NCBI GenBank assembly: GCA_035411425.1
Contig: DAONSX010000051.1
Location: 1-16,796, forward strand
DNA length: 16,796 nucleotides
Direction: 5' to 3'
DNA from: TTA-H9 sp002071415
GTDB taxonomy: Bacteria; Bacteroidota; Bacteroidia; Bacteroidales; TTA-H9
Shown: piece by piece, positions 1 to 7,660 of the stretch
Numbering within the stretch: the stretch's first letter is position 1
How the letters are laid out: the number at the start of each line of letters is the position of its first letter
Position numbers and translations under genes: made by a program
The notes under the pieces: model-generated
Told to the model about the DNA's origin: nothing
The model's database searches: none
What the model saw: only the letters and a program-made list of their open reading frames with translations

Positions 1-321
1 ATTAATAAAACGGTAAGCATTGGTAGTTGGATTATCGATCAAACCCAAAGCTTTTCTTAAAGAGAAGGCTGTTTCGAATTTTTTTTGCTAGAAATCTTCT
101 TCATCGGGCGATGTTTCAAAAGAGATCATTTTTACGGCAAGCGAACCCTCTTCGAATAGTCCATATCCCATAAGCTGCCGGTCGAATGAATAAACAGCAA
201 CAATATCACCCACATTTACTTCACCCTCGTGATGGTGAATGGCACCCGAAAAAATCCATGGATGTTTTCGCAATAAAGGCTCTTGTTTTCCTTTTTTCAA
301 AATGATCGACGAATAGGCCAT
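1..321 (-). pseudogene. rlmI: RlmI-type 23S rRNA cytosine methyltransferase, N-terminal part, interrupted by in-frame TAG
   Basis: This is the 5' portion of a class I SAM-dependent rRNA large-subunit methyltransferase (RlmI/RlmK family, 5-methylcytosine in 23S rRNA). The first 77 residues are the PUA-like N-terminal domain, with the family hallmark LLRKHPWIFSGA near residues 16-27 and the GDIVAVY strand. The ATG at 319-321 follows the DUF4834 stop by 27 bases. A TAG at 88-90 ends the annotated reading frame after SPDEEDF. The same frame then stays open for 29 codons to the window edge and reads QKKFETAFSLRKALGL and then TNAYRFI, the normal family continuation linking to the Rossmann domain. 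In relatives this position is usually an aromatic residue, often Trp (DFW), so TGG to TAG is the simplest explanation. It could be a true nonsense mutation, a sequencing error or readthrough. The methyltransferase domain lies outside the window. Confidence 0.75.
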
Positions 322-348
322 TTCCCCAGTTTTCTTATTGGATAGCTT

Positions 349-600
349 TTACTCTATCTCTTCATAATCTGTATATTCTCCTATTTCATCCATGATAGAT
401 TTATTAGGGATCTTTCGGGGAGCTGACTTTATTTCCACTTTATTTTTCTTCTTTTTTGAAGGAGCATCTTGCATGCCCATTTGGTTAAAAAAATGCCTTG
501 TCCACCAGCGCATTATCATTGGGAGGAACCAACGCATGAGATACCCCAGTAGAAAGAATCCCAAAATGATGATGAGCAGGATATCGAAAAAACTAAGCAT
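349..600 (-). CDS. DUF4834 family small membrane protein
   Basis: This 83-residue protein is conserved in Bacteroidota and has no known function. One N-terminal transmembrane helix (about residues 3-24, LSFFDILLIIILGFFLLGYL) is followed by an aromatic segment (MRWFLPMIMRWW), a basic linker with a KKKKNK run, and an acidic tail ending GEYTDYEEIE, the typical end of this family. The topology is probably an inner-membrane anchor with a cytoplasmic tail. I chose ATG at 598-600. A frame extension to a TTG at 627 would add nine residues and run into the terminator hairpin of rpmH, so it is unlikely. The gene sits between rpmH and rlmI on the same strand. No clear promoter box of its own was seen, so readthrough from rpmH is possible. 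Confidence 0.8.
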   Translation of the reverse strand: MLSFFDILLIIILGFFLLGYLMRWFLPMIMRWWTRHFFNQMGMQDAPSKKKKNKVEIKSAPRKIPNKSIMDEIGEYTDYEEIE

Positions 601-615
601 TTTATAGGGTAATAG

Positions 616-655
616 GATCAAAAACAAATAAGGAGGCAGGATTTTCCCCCTCCTT
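616..655 (-). terminator. Rho-independent terminator after rpmH
   Basis: On the minus strand, AAGGAGG (649-655) pairs with CCTCCTT (630-636). An inner GGA/TCC pairing is possible, and the hairpin is followed by ATTTGTTTTTGA. The hairpin lies 30 bases after the rpmH stop and just before the DUF4834 start, so it probably lowers expression of the downstream genes relative to rpmH. Confidence 0.6.
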
Positions 656-684
656 CTCTTAGCTAAATATTTGCTACGAAGAAG

Positions 685-843
685 TTATCTCTTATCGAGT
701 TTTTCGTCAGAAACTGTAAGTTTATAGCGGCCTTTAGCTCTACGAGCCGAGAGAACTTTCCGCCCATTAGCTGTGGACATTCTGTTTCTGAACCCGTGTT
801 TGTTTACTCTTTTTCTTCTTGAAGGCTGAAAAGTCCTTTTCAT
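685..843 (-). CDS. rpmH: 50S ribosomal protein L34
   Basis: This 52-residue, very basic protein of the large ribosomal subunit begins MKRTFQPSRRKRVNKHGFR and continues RMSTANGRKVLSARRAKGR, a near-perfect match to the L34 family. The body is about the usual 44-46 residues, plus a short C-terminal tail ending in DKR as seen in Bacteroidota. The start is ATG at 841-843 and the stop is TAA at 685-687. It is preceded by a TAnnTTTG promoter box about 100 bases upstream and followed by a terminator hairpin. The common bacterial rpmH-rnpA pairing is not seen here: the next gene downstream encodes a DUF4834 protein. Identification is secure from sequence alone. Confidence 0.97.
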   Translation of the reverse strand: MKRTFQPSRRKRVNKHGFRNRMSTANGRKVLSARRAKGRYKLTVSDEKLDKR

Positions 844-943
844 TTCATTAAATTTTTATTTCATTGATGTTCAAGGGAACAACTATCAATTACACTGTTT
901 TAGAAATGGGGTAACTTTATATAATTTTAAAAAAATCGAAGTG

Positions 944-951
944 CAAAGGTA
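944..951 (-). promoter_or_regulatory. Bacteroidota -7 promoter box for rpmH
   Basis: The minus strand reads TACCTTTGCAC, an exact TAnnTTTG element of the Bacteroidota primary sigma factor. It would start a transcript near 936-940, with an rpmH leader of roughly 95 bases. A TTTG lies 23 bases upstream as a possible, slightly far-spaced, -33 element. Confidence 0.6.
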
Positions 952-1005
952 CAAAGATTTATTCAATAAAAAAGCAAAGGGATATAAGATAAAAAATAAT
1001 GCTCC

Positions 1006-1033
1006 ATATAAAAAAAGCCCCTGTACAGGGGCT
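1006..1033 (-). terminator. Rho-independent terminator after pepD
   Basis: A perfect 7-bp stem, AGCCCCT/AGGGGCT around a GTAC loop (1016-1033), is followed on the minus strand by seven T residues. It lies about 30 bases after the pepD stop codon. Confidence 0.9.
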
Positions 1034-1062
1034 GATTAAGTAAATATTTAACTTATAAATTT

Positions 1063-2523
1063 CTACTTAAGGGGGGCAGTTTTAAGAATTTCGAGCAGAA
1101 ATTCCCAGAAGCGCTTCACGCTGGGGATATTCACTTTTTCGTCGGGGCTATGAGGGTTACGAATAGTAGGCCCAAACGAGATCATGTCCCAATGGGGATA
1201 AGCTGCGCCTAATATTCCACATTCGAGGCCGGCATGAATGACCTTTACCTCGGGTTCTTTCCCAAATTTGTCCTTGTAAATGTTCTTCGCCAGTTGCAAT
1301 ATTGTACTATCAGGATTAGGCTTCCACCCTGGATACGAACCCGAGAAGTCGATATTTGCCTTGGCTAGTTCAAAAACCGAAGCCATCATTTCTGAAAGAT
1401 CTTCTTTTGCAGAATCGACTAAGCTGCGTAACAGACATAGAACAGAAACTTCATTATCGTTCATTTTCACATTTGCTAAATTAGTCGAGGTTTCGACTAC
1501 ACCGGAGAATGTATTGCTCATCCTCATCACTCCATTGGGACAGCCATAAATGGCATTGATCAGTCGCCACTGAGTATCTTGACCTATCAAATGTGAAGGC
1601 ATTGGGGCATTTTCACATGTAAAGCTCAGATTAGGTTCAGCTGATTCGAGTTCATTTTTGATAATTTCTGTGTATTGATCGAGGCAATGAAGGAATTTTT
1701 CGGTTTCTGTTTCTGGAATAACCACATTAGCAAATGCTTCGCGAGGAATTGCGTTACGTAAGCTTCCTCCCTCAACGCATGCTAAGCGCAGTTGATGATG
1801 GTTCTGAGCGTGTTTAAGGAAACGGAAGAGAATTTTATTGGCATTTCCTCTTCCTAAATTGATGTCAAGGCCAGAGTGCCCACCTCGGAGCCCGGTAACC
1901 GAAAGTTTGAATGCTTTCATGCCTGAGGTGAGAGTTTCTTTCGAATAGGGGAAAAGGAATGTGCCATCCACTCCTCCCGCACAACCAACATAAAGTTCGC
2001 CCTCATCTTCCGAATCGAGATTCAGCAAGATGTCGCCGTGCAATAATCCTGGTTTTAGATTCTGAGCGCCCGTCATTCCTGTTTCTTCATCGGTTGTAAT
2101 TAGTACCTCAATGAGGCCATGCGGTATGTCGGTGGATTCGAGAATCGCCATAGCTGCGGCTACTCCAATACCGTTGTCGGCACCCAGAGTAGTCCCTCTA
2201 GCTCTCACCCATTCGCCATCAACCCATGCTTCGATGGGGTCGTGGTTGAAATCATGAGGATTGTTGCTGTTCTTTTGCGGAACCATGTCCATATGGCCTT
2301 GCAGAATTATGCCTTTGCGATTTTCCATGCCTTTTGTTGCAGGCTTGCGGATAATAACGTTACCAACCTCGTCGGTCAGGGTTTCTAAACCTAGTTTTTT
2401 GCCGAAATCAATCAAGAATTGTCTGACGCGTTCTTCATTCTTCGAAGGCCGTGGAACCTGTGTCAAGCTGAAAAAATTCTTCCAGAGGGCAGTTGGTTTT
2501 AAAATTCTAATATCTTGCTGCAT
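1063..2523 (-). CDS. pepD: Aminoacyl-histidine dipeptidase (peptidase M20C)
   Basis: PepD is a cytosolic di-zinc dipeptidase that cleaves Xaa-His dipeptides such as carnosine and other unspecific dipeptides. The 486-residue length is standard. The metal ligands and catalytic residues of the M20 fold are visible: QGHMDMVPQ (His77 ligand, Asp79), GADNGIGVA (bridging Asp116), TTDEETG (Glu146/Glu147, catalytic base and ligand), LDSEDEGE (Asp170 ligand) and the C-terminal NPHSPDE (His458 ligand). RGGHSGLDINLGRGNA marks the lid or dimerisation domain. The start is ATG at 2521-2523, and the TAG stop at 1063-1065 is followed by a strong terminator. It appears monocistronic, with its own promoter box at 2567-2574. 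Nothing looks truncated. Confidence 0.95.
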   Translation of the reverse strand: MQQDIRILKPTALWKNFFSLTQVPRPSKNEERVRQFLIDFGKKLGLETLTDEVGNVIIRKPATKGMENRKGIILQGHMDMVPQKNSNNPHDFNHDPIEAWVDGEWVRARGTTLGADNGIGVAAAMAILESTDIPHGLIEVLITTDEETGMTGAQNLKPGLLHGDILLNLDSEDEGELYVGCAGGVDGTFLFPYSKETLTSGMKAFKLSVTGLRGGHSGLDINLGRGNANKILFRFLKHAQNHHQLRLACVEGGSLRNAIPREAFANVVIPETETEKFLHCLDQYTEIIKNELESAEPNLSFTCENAPMPSHLIGQDTQWRLINAIYGCPNGVMRMSNTFSGVVETSTNLANVKMNDNEVSVLCLLRSLVDSAKEDLSEMMASVFELAKANIDFSGSYPGWKPNPDSTILQLAKNIYKDKFGKEPEVKVIHAGLECGILGAAYPHWDMISFGPTIRNPHSPDEKVNIPSVKRFWEFLLEILKTAPLK

Positions 2524-2566
2524 AAATAGTTTGGTTTAATTACAATAAATTGAACTTGCGTAGCTG

Positions 2567-2574
2567 CAAAATTA
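2567..2574 (-). promoter_or_regulatory. -7 promoter box for pepD
   Basis: The minus strand reads TAATTTTGCAG, matching TAnnTTTG, about 44 bases before the pepD start codon. No convincing -33 TTTG was seen at the usual spacing. Confidence 0.5.
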
Positions 2575-2622
2575 GAGAAATATTATCCTTGAAAGAAAAA
2601 GAATATGGATATGGAGAACAAG

Positions 2623-3240
2623 TTAATAAATATGAACAATTTTTTTTGTCTCGAACCAAGGCTCATAAAAATAATTGGACAGACGATAAACGTGAAAAGG
2701 TCTTCCCAATCGATTCAGCTCATCTTCTATTTTCCCTCCCTTCAGATAGAGAATGCCATTTTGAAGAAAATTGATATCATCGCGGCGAATGAGGTTTTCT
2801 GAGAACCTCAATAAGTCGGAAAGTTGTCCGAAAGCTCTGCTTACAATAAAGTCATATTTCTCGTGCAGATTCTCGATGCGTTCCTTGCGAGTCTCTATGT
2901 TTTCGAGTCCCAAGGCAAGTATGATCTCATCCACCACCTTTATCTTTTTTCCGATGGAATCTACCAGAGTAAAGTTAACGTCGGGAAAATATATCGCCAA
3001 AGGAATTCCGGGGAATCCTCCTCCTGTGCCAGCATCAAGAATTTGAGTATCGGGCTCAAAACGTATGATTCGGGCAATACTTAAGGAATGAAGAATATGA
3101 TGCATCTCAAGTTGCTCAATGTCCTTGCGTGAAATAACGTTGATACGCTGATTCCAGGATGAATAGAGTTCTTTGAGCATATCGAATTGATTCAGTTGCT
3201 TTTCGCTTAGCCCTGGGAAATATTTCGAAATGAGCTCCAT
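2623..3240 (-). CDS. rsmG: 16S rRNA (guanine-N7) methyltransferase RsmG
   Basis: RsmG (GidB) methylates N7 of G527 (E. coli numbering) in 16S rRNA. The reading frame holds the SAM-binding motif I ILDAGTGGGFPGIPLAI, followed by VDSIGKKIKVV and the FDFIVSRA-like segment YDFIVSRAFG typical of the family. From the ATG at 3238-3240 the product is 205 residues, the usual size, and starts MELISKYFPGLSEKQ as in other Bacteroidota. The frame can be extended to a TTG at 3297, but that stretch contains a strong promoter (3267-3298), so the longer form would not be transcribed from it. The gene is divergent from the glucosaminidase gene. An absent or inactive RsmG is known to give low-level streptomycin resistance in some bacteria; nothing here suggests inactivation. 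Confidence 0.93.
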   Translation of the reverse strand: MELISKYFPGLSEKQLNQFDMLKELYSSWNQRINVISRKDIEQLEMHHILHSLSIARIIRFEPDTQILDAGTGGGFPGIPLAIYFPDVNFTLVDSIGKKIKVVDEIILALGLENIETRKERIENLHEKYDFIVSRAFGQLSDLLRFSENLIRRDDINFLQNGILYLKGGKIEDELNRLGRPFHVYRLSNYFYEPWFETKKIVHIY

Positions 3241-3266
3241 TAAATGCTCGATTGAGTTGATGGGTG

Positions 3267-3298
3267 CAAAACTATGCAAATCGGGGGTTGCGGCCAAA
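3267..3298 (-). promoter_or_regulatory. Promoter of rsmG (TTTG-N20-TAGTTTTG)
   Basis: The minus strand has TTTG at 3295-3298, 20 bases, then TAGTTTTG at 3267-3274. This is an essentially perfect Bacteroidota -33/-7 pair. It predicts a start near 3262 and a leader of roughly 22 bases to the ATG at 3240, which supports the shorter rsmG start. Confidence 0.75.
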
Positions 3299-3309
3299 TG
3301 CTTTCATGG

Positions 3310-3338
3310 TTGATTCTTTCGGGCAATTATTAATTTTG
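3310..3338 (+). promoter_or_regulatory. Promoter of the glucosaminidase gene, apparently leaderless
   Basis: TTG at 3310-3312, 18 bases, then TAATTTTG at 3331-3338, ending only four bases before the ATG at 3343. Transcription from this element would begin at or within about two bases of the start codon. It lies back to back with the rsmG promoter. Confidence 0.65.
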
Positions 3339-3342
3339 CCGT

Positions 3343-4413
3343 ATGAATGAAATTAGAAATTGGGCGAAAGCCGCTGTGTTGGTTTTTATTTTTTCTTCCG
3401 GCTTCTATTTCTCTATCGAGGCACAAGATACAAGTAATGCAGGATTTAAAATACGAGAGGCCTATATCCAGAAATATAAGGCTCTGGCCATACGCGAGAT
3501 GGTAGAATATGGCATTCCGGCAAGCATAAAATTGGCTCAGGCTGTTCTTGAATCAGGCGCAGGTAATGGAGAATTAGCCAAAATAGCGAACAATCACTTC
3601 GGTATAAAATGCCATAAAGAATGGACTGGTGATAAATTTTTCAAGGACGATGACAGTGTAAAGGAATGTTTCAGGAAATATGAGTCGGTAGAGGAATCCT
3701 ATCGCGATCATTCTTTGTTTTTGCGTTCACGTGAGCGCTATTCCAATCTGTTTAGATTCGATATTTGCGATTACAAGGCCTGGGCTTATGGGCTGAAAAA
3801 TGCCGGGTATGCCACCAATCCAGCCTATCCTCAACTCTTGATCAAAATTATTGAGGAACACCAGCTCACACGTTACGACCATCCTGGTTCCGATACCTTG
3901 CAACTGGCAAATATTGAAACCGATTCATCAATAACCAGAGGTGGGACGGCAGATAATAACCTTACTTCAGAGCGAGGTCCCGTGGATGTTTCACCGGTAA
4001 AAATTACCAAAGAAGGTCGAAAGATATACAAGAATAACGACAGTAAGTATATTATTTATCGGCAAGATGATACACCCATAAGAATAGCTCAGGAATTCGA
4101 CCTCTATACATGGCAGATATACGATTTTAATGACCTCGAACTGGATAACCCGATAAAGCCCGGAGATATGGTGTACATCGAAAAGAAAAAACGAAAGGCC
4201 AGTGAGGAGTTTTATATCGTGAAACCTGGTGATGACATGCACGCCATTTCGCAAAAATTTGGCATCCGTCTGCAAAATCTCTATGAACTGAACCGAATGA
4301 ACTTTGGTACCGAACCTCAGCAAGGAGATACTTTATGGTTGAACAAAAAAAAGCCTGCAGATATGCAAAATCGTTCTCCGGGAATTTTACGTATTTTTAA
4401 ATCCAAAATTTAA
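3343..4413 (+). CDS. Secreted N-acetylglucosaminidase with two LysM domains
   Basis: This is a predicted peptidoglycan hydrolase of the GH73 (FlgJ/LytG-like) family, acting in the periplasm or at the cell surface. Residues 1-27 form a signal peptide with a hydrophobic core (AVLVFIFSSGFYFS). The catalytic domain, about residues 40-178, contains LAQAVLESGAGNG with the likely catalytic Glu70, NNHFGIKC (83-90), the YESVEESYRDHSLFL segment and YATNPAYPQLL. Two LysM peptidoglycan-binding repeats follow, at about 236-280 and 290-334 (FYIVKPGDDMHAISQKFGI). A basic tail closes the 356-residue protein. The start is fixed because the signal peptide begins at this Met and the next in-frame Met is residue 53. 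The gene is followed after 13 bases by ppnP, probably in one transcript. Its role is likely wall remodelling or daughter-cell separation. Confidence 0.9.
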   Translation: MNEIRNWAKAAVLVFIFSSGFYFSIEAQDTSNAGFKIREAYIQKYKALAIREMVEYGIPASIKLAQAVLESGAGNGELAKIANNHFGIKCHKEWTGDKFFKDDDSVKECFRKYESVEESYRDHSLFLRSRERYSNLFRFDICDYKAWAYGLKNAGYATNPAYPQLLIKIIEEHQLTRYDHPGSDTLQLANIETDSSITRGGTADNNLTSERGPVDVSPVKITKEGRKIYKNNDSKYIIYRQDDTPIRIAQEFDLYTWQIYDFNDLELDNPIKPGDMVYIEKKKRKASEEFYIVKPGDDMHAISQKFGIRLQNLYELNRMNFGTEPQQGDTLWLNKKKPADMQNRSPGILRIFKSKI

Positions 4414-4426
4414 TGATTGTTATTAG

Positions 4427-4708
4427 ATGTTTGAAATAACAGAATATTATGGTGGATTAGTGAAGTGCATCTCTTTTGAAGTGGACGGCGGCCAAGCCGT
4501 TATTGGTGTGATGGCACCCGGTGAATACGAATTTACTTCCTCCCGCACGGGATATTTTACCGTAACCACAGGAGTAATATTTCTCATGCTGCCCAGCCAT
4601 CTAGTGTGGAAACCTTATAAACCTTACGAAACCATCATTATCCCTCCTGATATCAAATTCAAATTGAAGTGCACTGCCAATACTTCATATAAGTTGATTT
4701 ACCAATGA
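4427..4708 (+). CDS. ppnP: Pyrimidine/purine nucleoside phosphorylase (DUF1255, cupin)
   Basis: PpnP is a small single-domain cupin protein that phosphorolyses several nucleosides to a free base and ribose 1-phosphate. The 93-residue length matches E. coli PpnP (94). Family signatures are NEYF-like EITEYYGGLVKCISF at the N terminus, AVIGVMAPGEYEFTSS, FTVTTGVIFLMLP, and the C-terminal NTSYKLIYQ corresponding to TSYLCRY. It starts 13 bases after the glucosaminidase stop, so the two are probably cotranscribed, though a functional link is not obvious. Its end is only 10 bases from the end of the convergent 928-aa gene, leaving no room for a separate terminator hairpin. Confidence 0.88.
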   Translation: MFEITEYYGGLVKCISFEVDGGQAVIGVMAPGEYEFTSSRTGYFTVTTGVIFLMLPSHLVWKPYKPYETIIIPPDIKFKLKCTANTSYKLIYQ

Positions 4709-4718
4709 TGTCGTGTTA

Positions 4719-7505
4719 TTATCTAATCGACCAAAGAGCTATCTCACGATTGAAGGTAACTACGAGAACCGGCTGATTGATTCCTTTCTGATTCCTTAAT
4801 ATCCCTCCACTAAAAAAATTCCCTCCGGGGAAAGCTTTTTCTGAAATGAGCCCGTGGTCGTTAAAAACAAATATTCCATCTTTCAAACCTGCATTTATGA
4901 TAAGGAGTATTTTGCCGCCTGGAATCTTCAATGTCAGTGGCTTTTGCAACACAGGTTCTCTGAATTGATGCTGAAGCAATATATTCTTGAACCGGTCATA
5001 AATAACCAGTTGTTTCCCATCGAGATAGATAAAATCGCGACTGCCATTATTATCGAAATCCTCATAAATAAAAAAATGATTTTTCGAAAAATTGTCGAAT
5101 ACTGTTTTTTCGATAGGGCCTTTTGGGCTCAAATAGACCAGATTTCCCGACTGATCGGTAGTGAGCAAGGCGCCTTTCCGATTGGTCTCGTTCAAATAAA
5201 ATTCAGAGTTGGAAGAGTTGGTAAAAGCCTGTTCGAAAAGTTCCGCCTTTTTGCCATTGCCTTGAATCATCGTGACTTGCCCCGATGAGTAAGGAACAGC
5301 AAAATAGGTCTTTCCTTCGAACTCGAAACGTTTCACAGCCTGAACAACTTGTCCGGTTAGTTTTGGGGGATTCCATCCGTTGATAGGTTTCCCTTTTATG
5401 TTGATGCAGTACAATAAACTGTCGGTTCCGGGATAATAAATACGAAGCTCTGATGAATTTTTCTGGGGAAAAATAGATGCCGGGCCTGCCAGAGGAATGT
5501 TTAATTTGATAGGATATCCTGCAAGCATCCTACCGGAAGCGTCGATGGCATAAAGCCGGCTGCGGGTAATAAAGAACAGTACCGGTTGATTATTGATTTT
5601 GATACATTCTACTCTACAAAATGCTTCTCCCGATCCTTCGATTTGTTTTTTCCATTTCAAAGAGCCCGCTGCATCGAATAAATAGGTATTTTGTCTTTGG
5701 TCGAATGCCAGAAGGAAGCTTTTGCCTTTGACCAAATCATTGACAATGACTACTGGCTGTGCGGCTGGATGGTCAAGCTGGTTTTTCCATAATAAGCGTT
5801 CGTCTGCTCGAATATCTCTCGAGTGCGAATCTGCGAGAGTATCACTCGATAGGATGGTGGAAGAATAAAGTGCCAGAATTTCTTCGTTTGCTATGCGATG
5901 TTTGATAATGGTTGAGATGTAGGGGAATTGTCCTTCACCCGAGACTTGAACCGAAACTGCATCGAAAAGAGTGAGTACGGGTAAGTTAGCGTCGAAATTG
6001 TCTGCTGCTTCTGCTGCAAATAAGAAATGATGAAAAGCCACAGCTTCAGGGGGATTATAATAGAACCACAGATTGGTTCTTTCTTCCGATATTTCTGAGA
6101 GAGCCTTAAATCCTTGCGTGTTCACCAGAGTTTTCCCGCACAGATATTGAACGATGTAATCATGAAGAATTTGAGGTTTAGAACTAAAAAGGAAATAATC
6201 CCCGATTCTAAAAAAAAATGCTTTTTGAAAATCAGGCAAAATACTCGATAAAAAATTGCCAAAGAAGCGATTGAAGTCTATTTTTCGGAATTCTCTCTGG
6301 TTAATAGTAAATGATAGTCCAGTTTCGGTCGATGGCAAGGTTTCTTTTATCATTCTTTCAAAATGCTGAGGATTGAGTGAATGAAGAATGACTAGTGAAT
6401 TATCCAGAGCCGTTTCGCTTCCCGTATTGATCAGTCCAGAAGCAATTTCGGCTATTTGGCTTTCTTTTAGATTTTGTATGGCTGAAAAGCTTAGTTGTTG
6501 AGAAGGTTGTTGGGGGCTTGAGAAAGAAGCAAAGTAATCATTATATGAATCTATAAAATTGTCGAAATTGTCGAAACACAGGTAAATATAGCTTGCTGTA
6601 TGTTCGGGAAGAAGATTAAGTGCTGTAGGTTCTTGAGGTGCCTGGTTTCTGAACAGTCGTAAAAAATCTCCGGGGCGTGTAAGTGAATAACCATTCAGAA
6701 TGATCTTTTTTTTCTGGAAATAAAGATCGAGTGAAGCATAATGGGCAAATTTCTTGAGTTTGCCAAATCCCGGAATAAAATCGCTTGCCGGCCATTTCTT
6801 GAAAATCTCGGGCAGGTAATCGAAATTGAAGATGAGTGTACCGTCCACATGGTTTCCCGCAGTTTTCAAAAGGTTCTCTATCTGAGGGTTGTTGGAAATC
6901 CAATGGGGCTTATTGAGTTGTTGCAAGCTCATAGCTAGAATTTCGGGCGAAAAAGAAGCTAATAAAACCCTATGCCTGTAAGTATAATAAATCACCTGTC
7001 CATCTTTATCCAATCTAGTGGCTTTGATTCTTTTATATCTATGAAGCATAGATTCGTTTAAAACCTTATCCATAGCATTGTTTCCCAGAAGATCGGATAA
7101 CATTGCTTCTTCGATGTTCGAAGACAAAGGTAATAGGAGAAGAACTTCGGTTTTCCCCCTCGAAACGGAATGTAAAGATATGATGACTTCCCTGTCATTG
7201 AGAAAATCGTTGACATTGGTTTGAGACTTGAGAAGCGAGTCGATTGCGAATATTCCATCTTGAAGTCTCGAAAAGGTTTCTGTCATTCGGAGAGCATCCC
7301 AAACCTCATTCTTATCTTTCATCTTTTGCCAAATCTGAGAGGCGTCTTGGGTAATAAAAATAAGGCTGGTATTTTGAGGTACAGCATCAATAAGTTTGAA
7401 TTCACGAGCCGGACCTTTCACTAAAAACCAATAAATGCCTCCCCCCAATAAAGGAACTCCCAGAATCAGCAAGATAACGATTAACCATGTTTTCGATCTG
7501 TTCAT
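4719..7505 (-). CDS. DUF3352-like membrane-anchored protein with C-terminal propeller-like repeats
   Basis: This 928-residue protein of unknown function resembles Bacteroidota DUF3352-type proteins. An N-terminal membrane anchor (about residues 7-28, WLIVILLILGVPLLGGGIYW) is followed by AREFKLIDAVPQNTSLIFI, the usual family opening. The large periplasmic part then falls into two halves. Residues up to about 560 are a DUF3352-like region. After that come repeated beta-strand units (FDQRQNTYLFDAAGSLKW, ITRSRLYAIDASGRML, YYPGTDSLLYCINIKGKPI) that look like a PQQ/VCBS-type beta-propeller. One unit has a calcium-loop-like motif, DFDNNGSRDFIYLDG. There is no catalytic motif I recognise and no T9SS tail. 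It appears monocistronic, with a promoter box 95 bases upstream. Confidence 0.8.
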   Translation of the reverse strand: MNRSKTWLIVILLILGVPLLGGGIYWFLVKGPAREFKLIDAVPQNTSLIFITQDASQIWQKMKDKNEVWDALRMTETFSRLQDGIFAIDSLLKSQTNVNDFLNDREVIISLHSVSRGKTEVLLLLPLSSNIEEAMLSDLLGNNAMDKVLNESMLHRYKRIKATRLDKDGQVIYYTYRHRVLLASFSPEILAMSLQQLNKPHWISNNPQIENLLKTAGNHVDGTLIFNFDYLPEIFKKWPASDFIPGFGKLKKFAHYASLDLYFQKKKIILNGYSLTRPGDFLRLFRNQAPQEPTALNLLPEHTASYIYLCFDNFDNFIDSYNDYFASFSSPQQPSQQLSFSAIQNLKESQIAEIASGLINTGSETALDNSLVILHSLNPQHFERMIKETLPSTETGLSFTINQREFRKIDFNRFFGNFLSSILPDFQKAFFFRIGDYFLFSSKPQILHDYIVQYLCGKTLVNTQGFKALSEISEERTNLWFYYNPPEAVAFHHFLFAAEAADNFDANLPVLTLFDAVSVQVSGEGQFPYISTIIKHRIANEEILALYSSTILSSDTLADSHSRDIRADERLLWKNQLDHPAAQPVVIVNDLVKGKSFLLAFDQRQNTYLFDAAGSLKWKKQIEGSGEAFCRVECIKINNQPVLFFITRSRLYAIDASGRMLAGYPIKLNIPLAGPASIFPQKNSSELRIYYPGTDSLLYCINIKGKPINGWNPPKLTGQVVQAVKRFEFEGKTYFAVPYSSGQVTMIQGNGKKAELFEQAFTNSSNSEFYLNETNRKGALLTTDQSGNLVYLSPKGPIEKTVFDNFSKNHFFIYEDFDNNGSRDFIYLDGKQLVIYDRFKNILLQHQFREPVLQKPLTLKIPGGKILLIINAGLKDGIFVFNDHGLISEKAFPGGNFFSGGILRNQKGINQPVLVVTFNREIALWSIR

Positions 7506-7599
7506 TTTTTTACTTCAGAATGTTTGCGCTGCTAAACCCTTAGAGTTTTCATAATATAATCCAGTTTCTCTCTATTCGAGAGTATTATAATTTTAATTG

Positions 7600-7607
7600 C
7601 AAAATTA
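7600..7607 (-). promoter_or_regulatory. -7 promoter box for the 928-aa gene
   Basis: The minus strand reads TAATTTTGCAA, matching TAnnTTTG, about 95 bases before the start codon. The leader would contain a small CTCTC/GAGAG hairpin (7569-7583). No clear -33 element was seen. Confidence 0.45.
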
Positions 7608-7660
7608 CATTTAAACCTGAAGCCATTTGTATTTTTCGAATTTGCTCTGAAGAGCGGCTC

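Noticed and set aside
601..627. N-terminal extension of the DUF4834 protein to a TTG
   Set aside because: It runs up to the terminator hairpin and T tract after rpmH; ATG at 600 directly begins the typical membrane helix.
3241..3297. N-terminal extension of rsmG to a TTG start
   Set aside because: The stretch holds the rsmG -7/-33 promoter elements and lacks family similarity, whereas MELISKYFPGLSEKQ at 3240 matches the normal family start.
4854..5288. 144-codon plus-strand frame inside the 928-aa gene
   Set aside because: It is antisense to a clear coding region, has no family resemblance and no promoter or start context; the opposite frame has a coherent domain structure.
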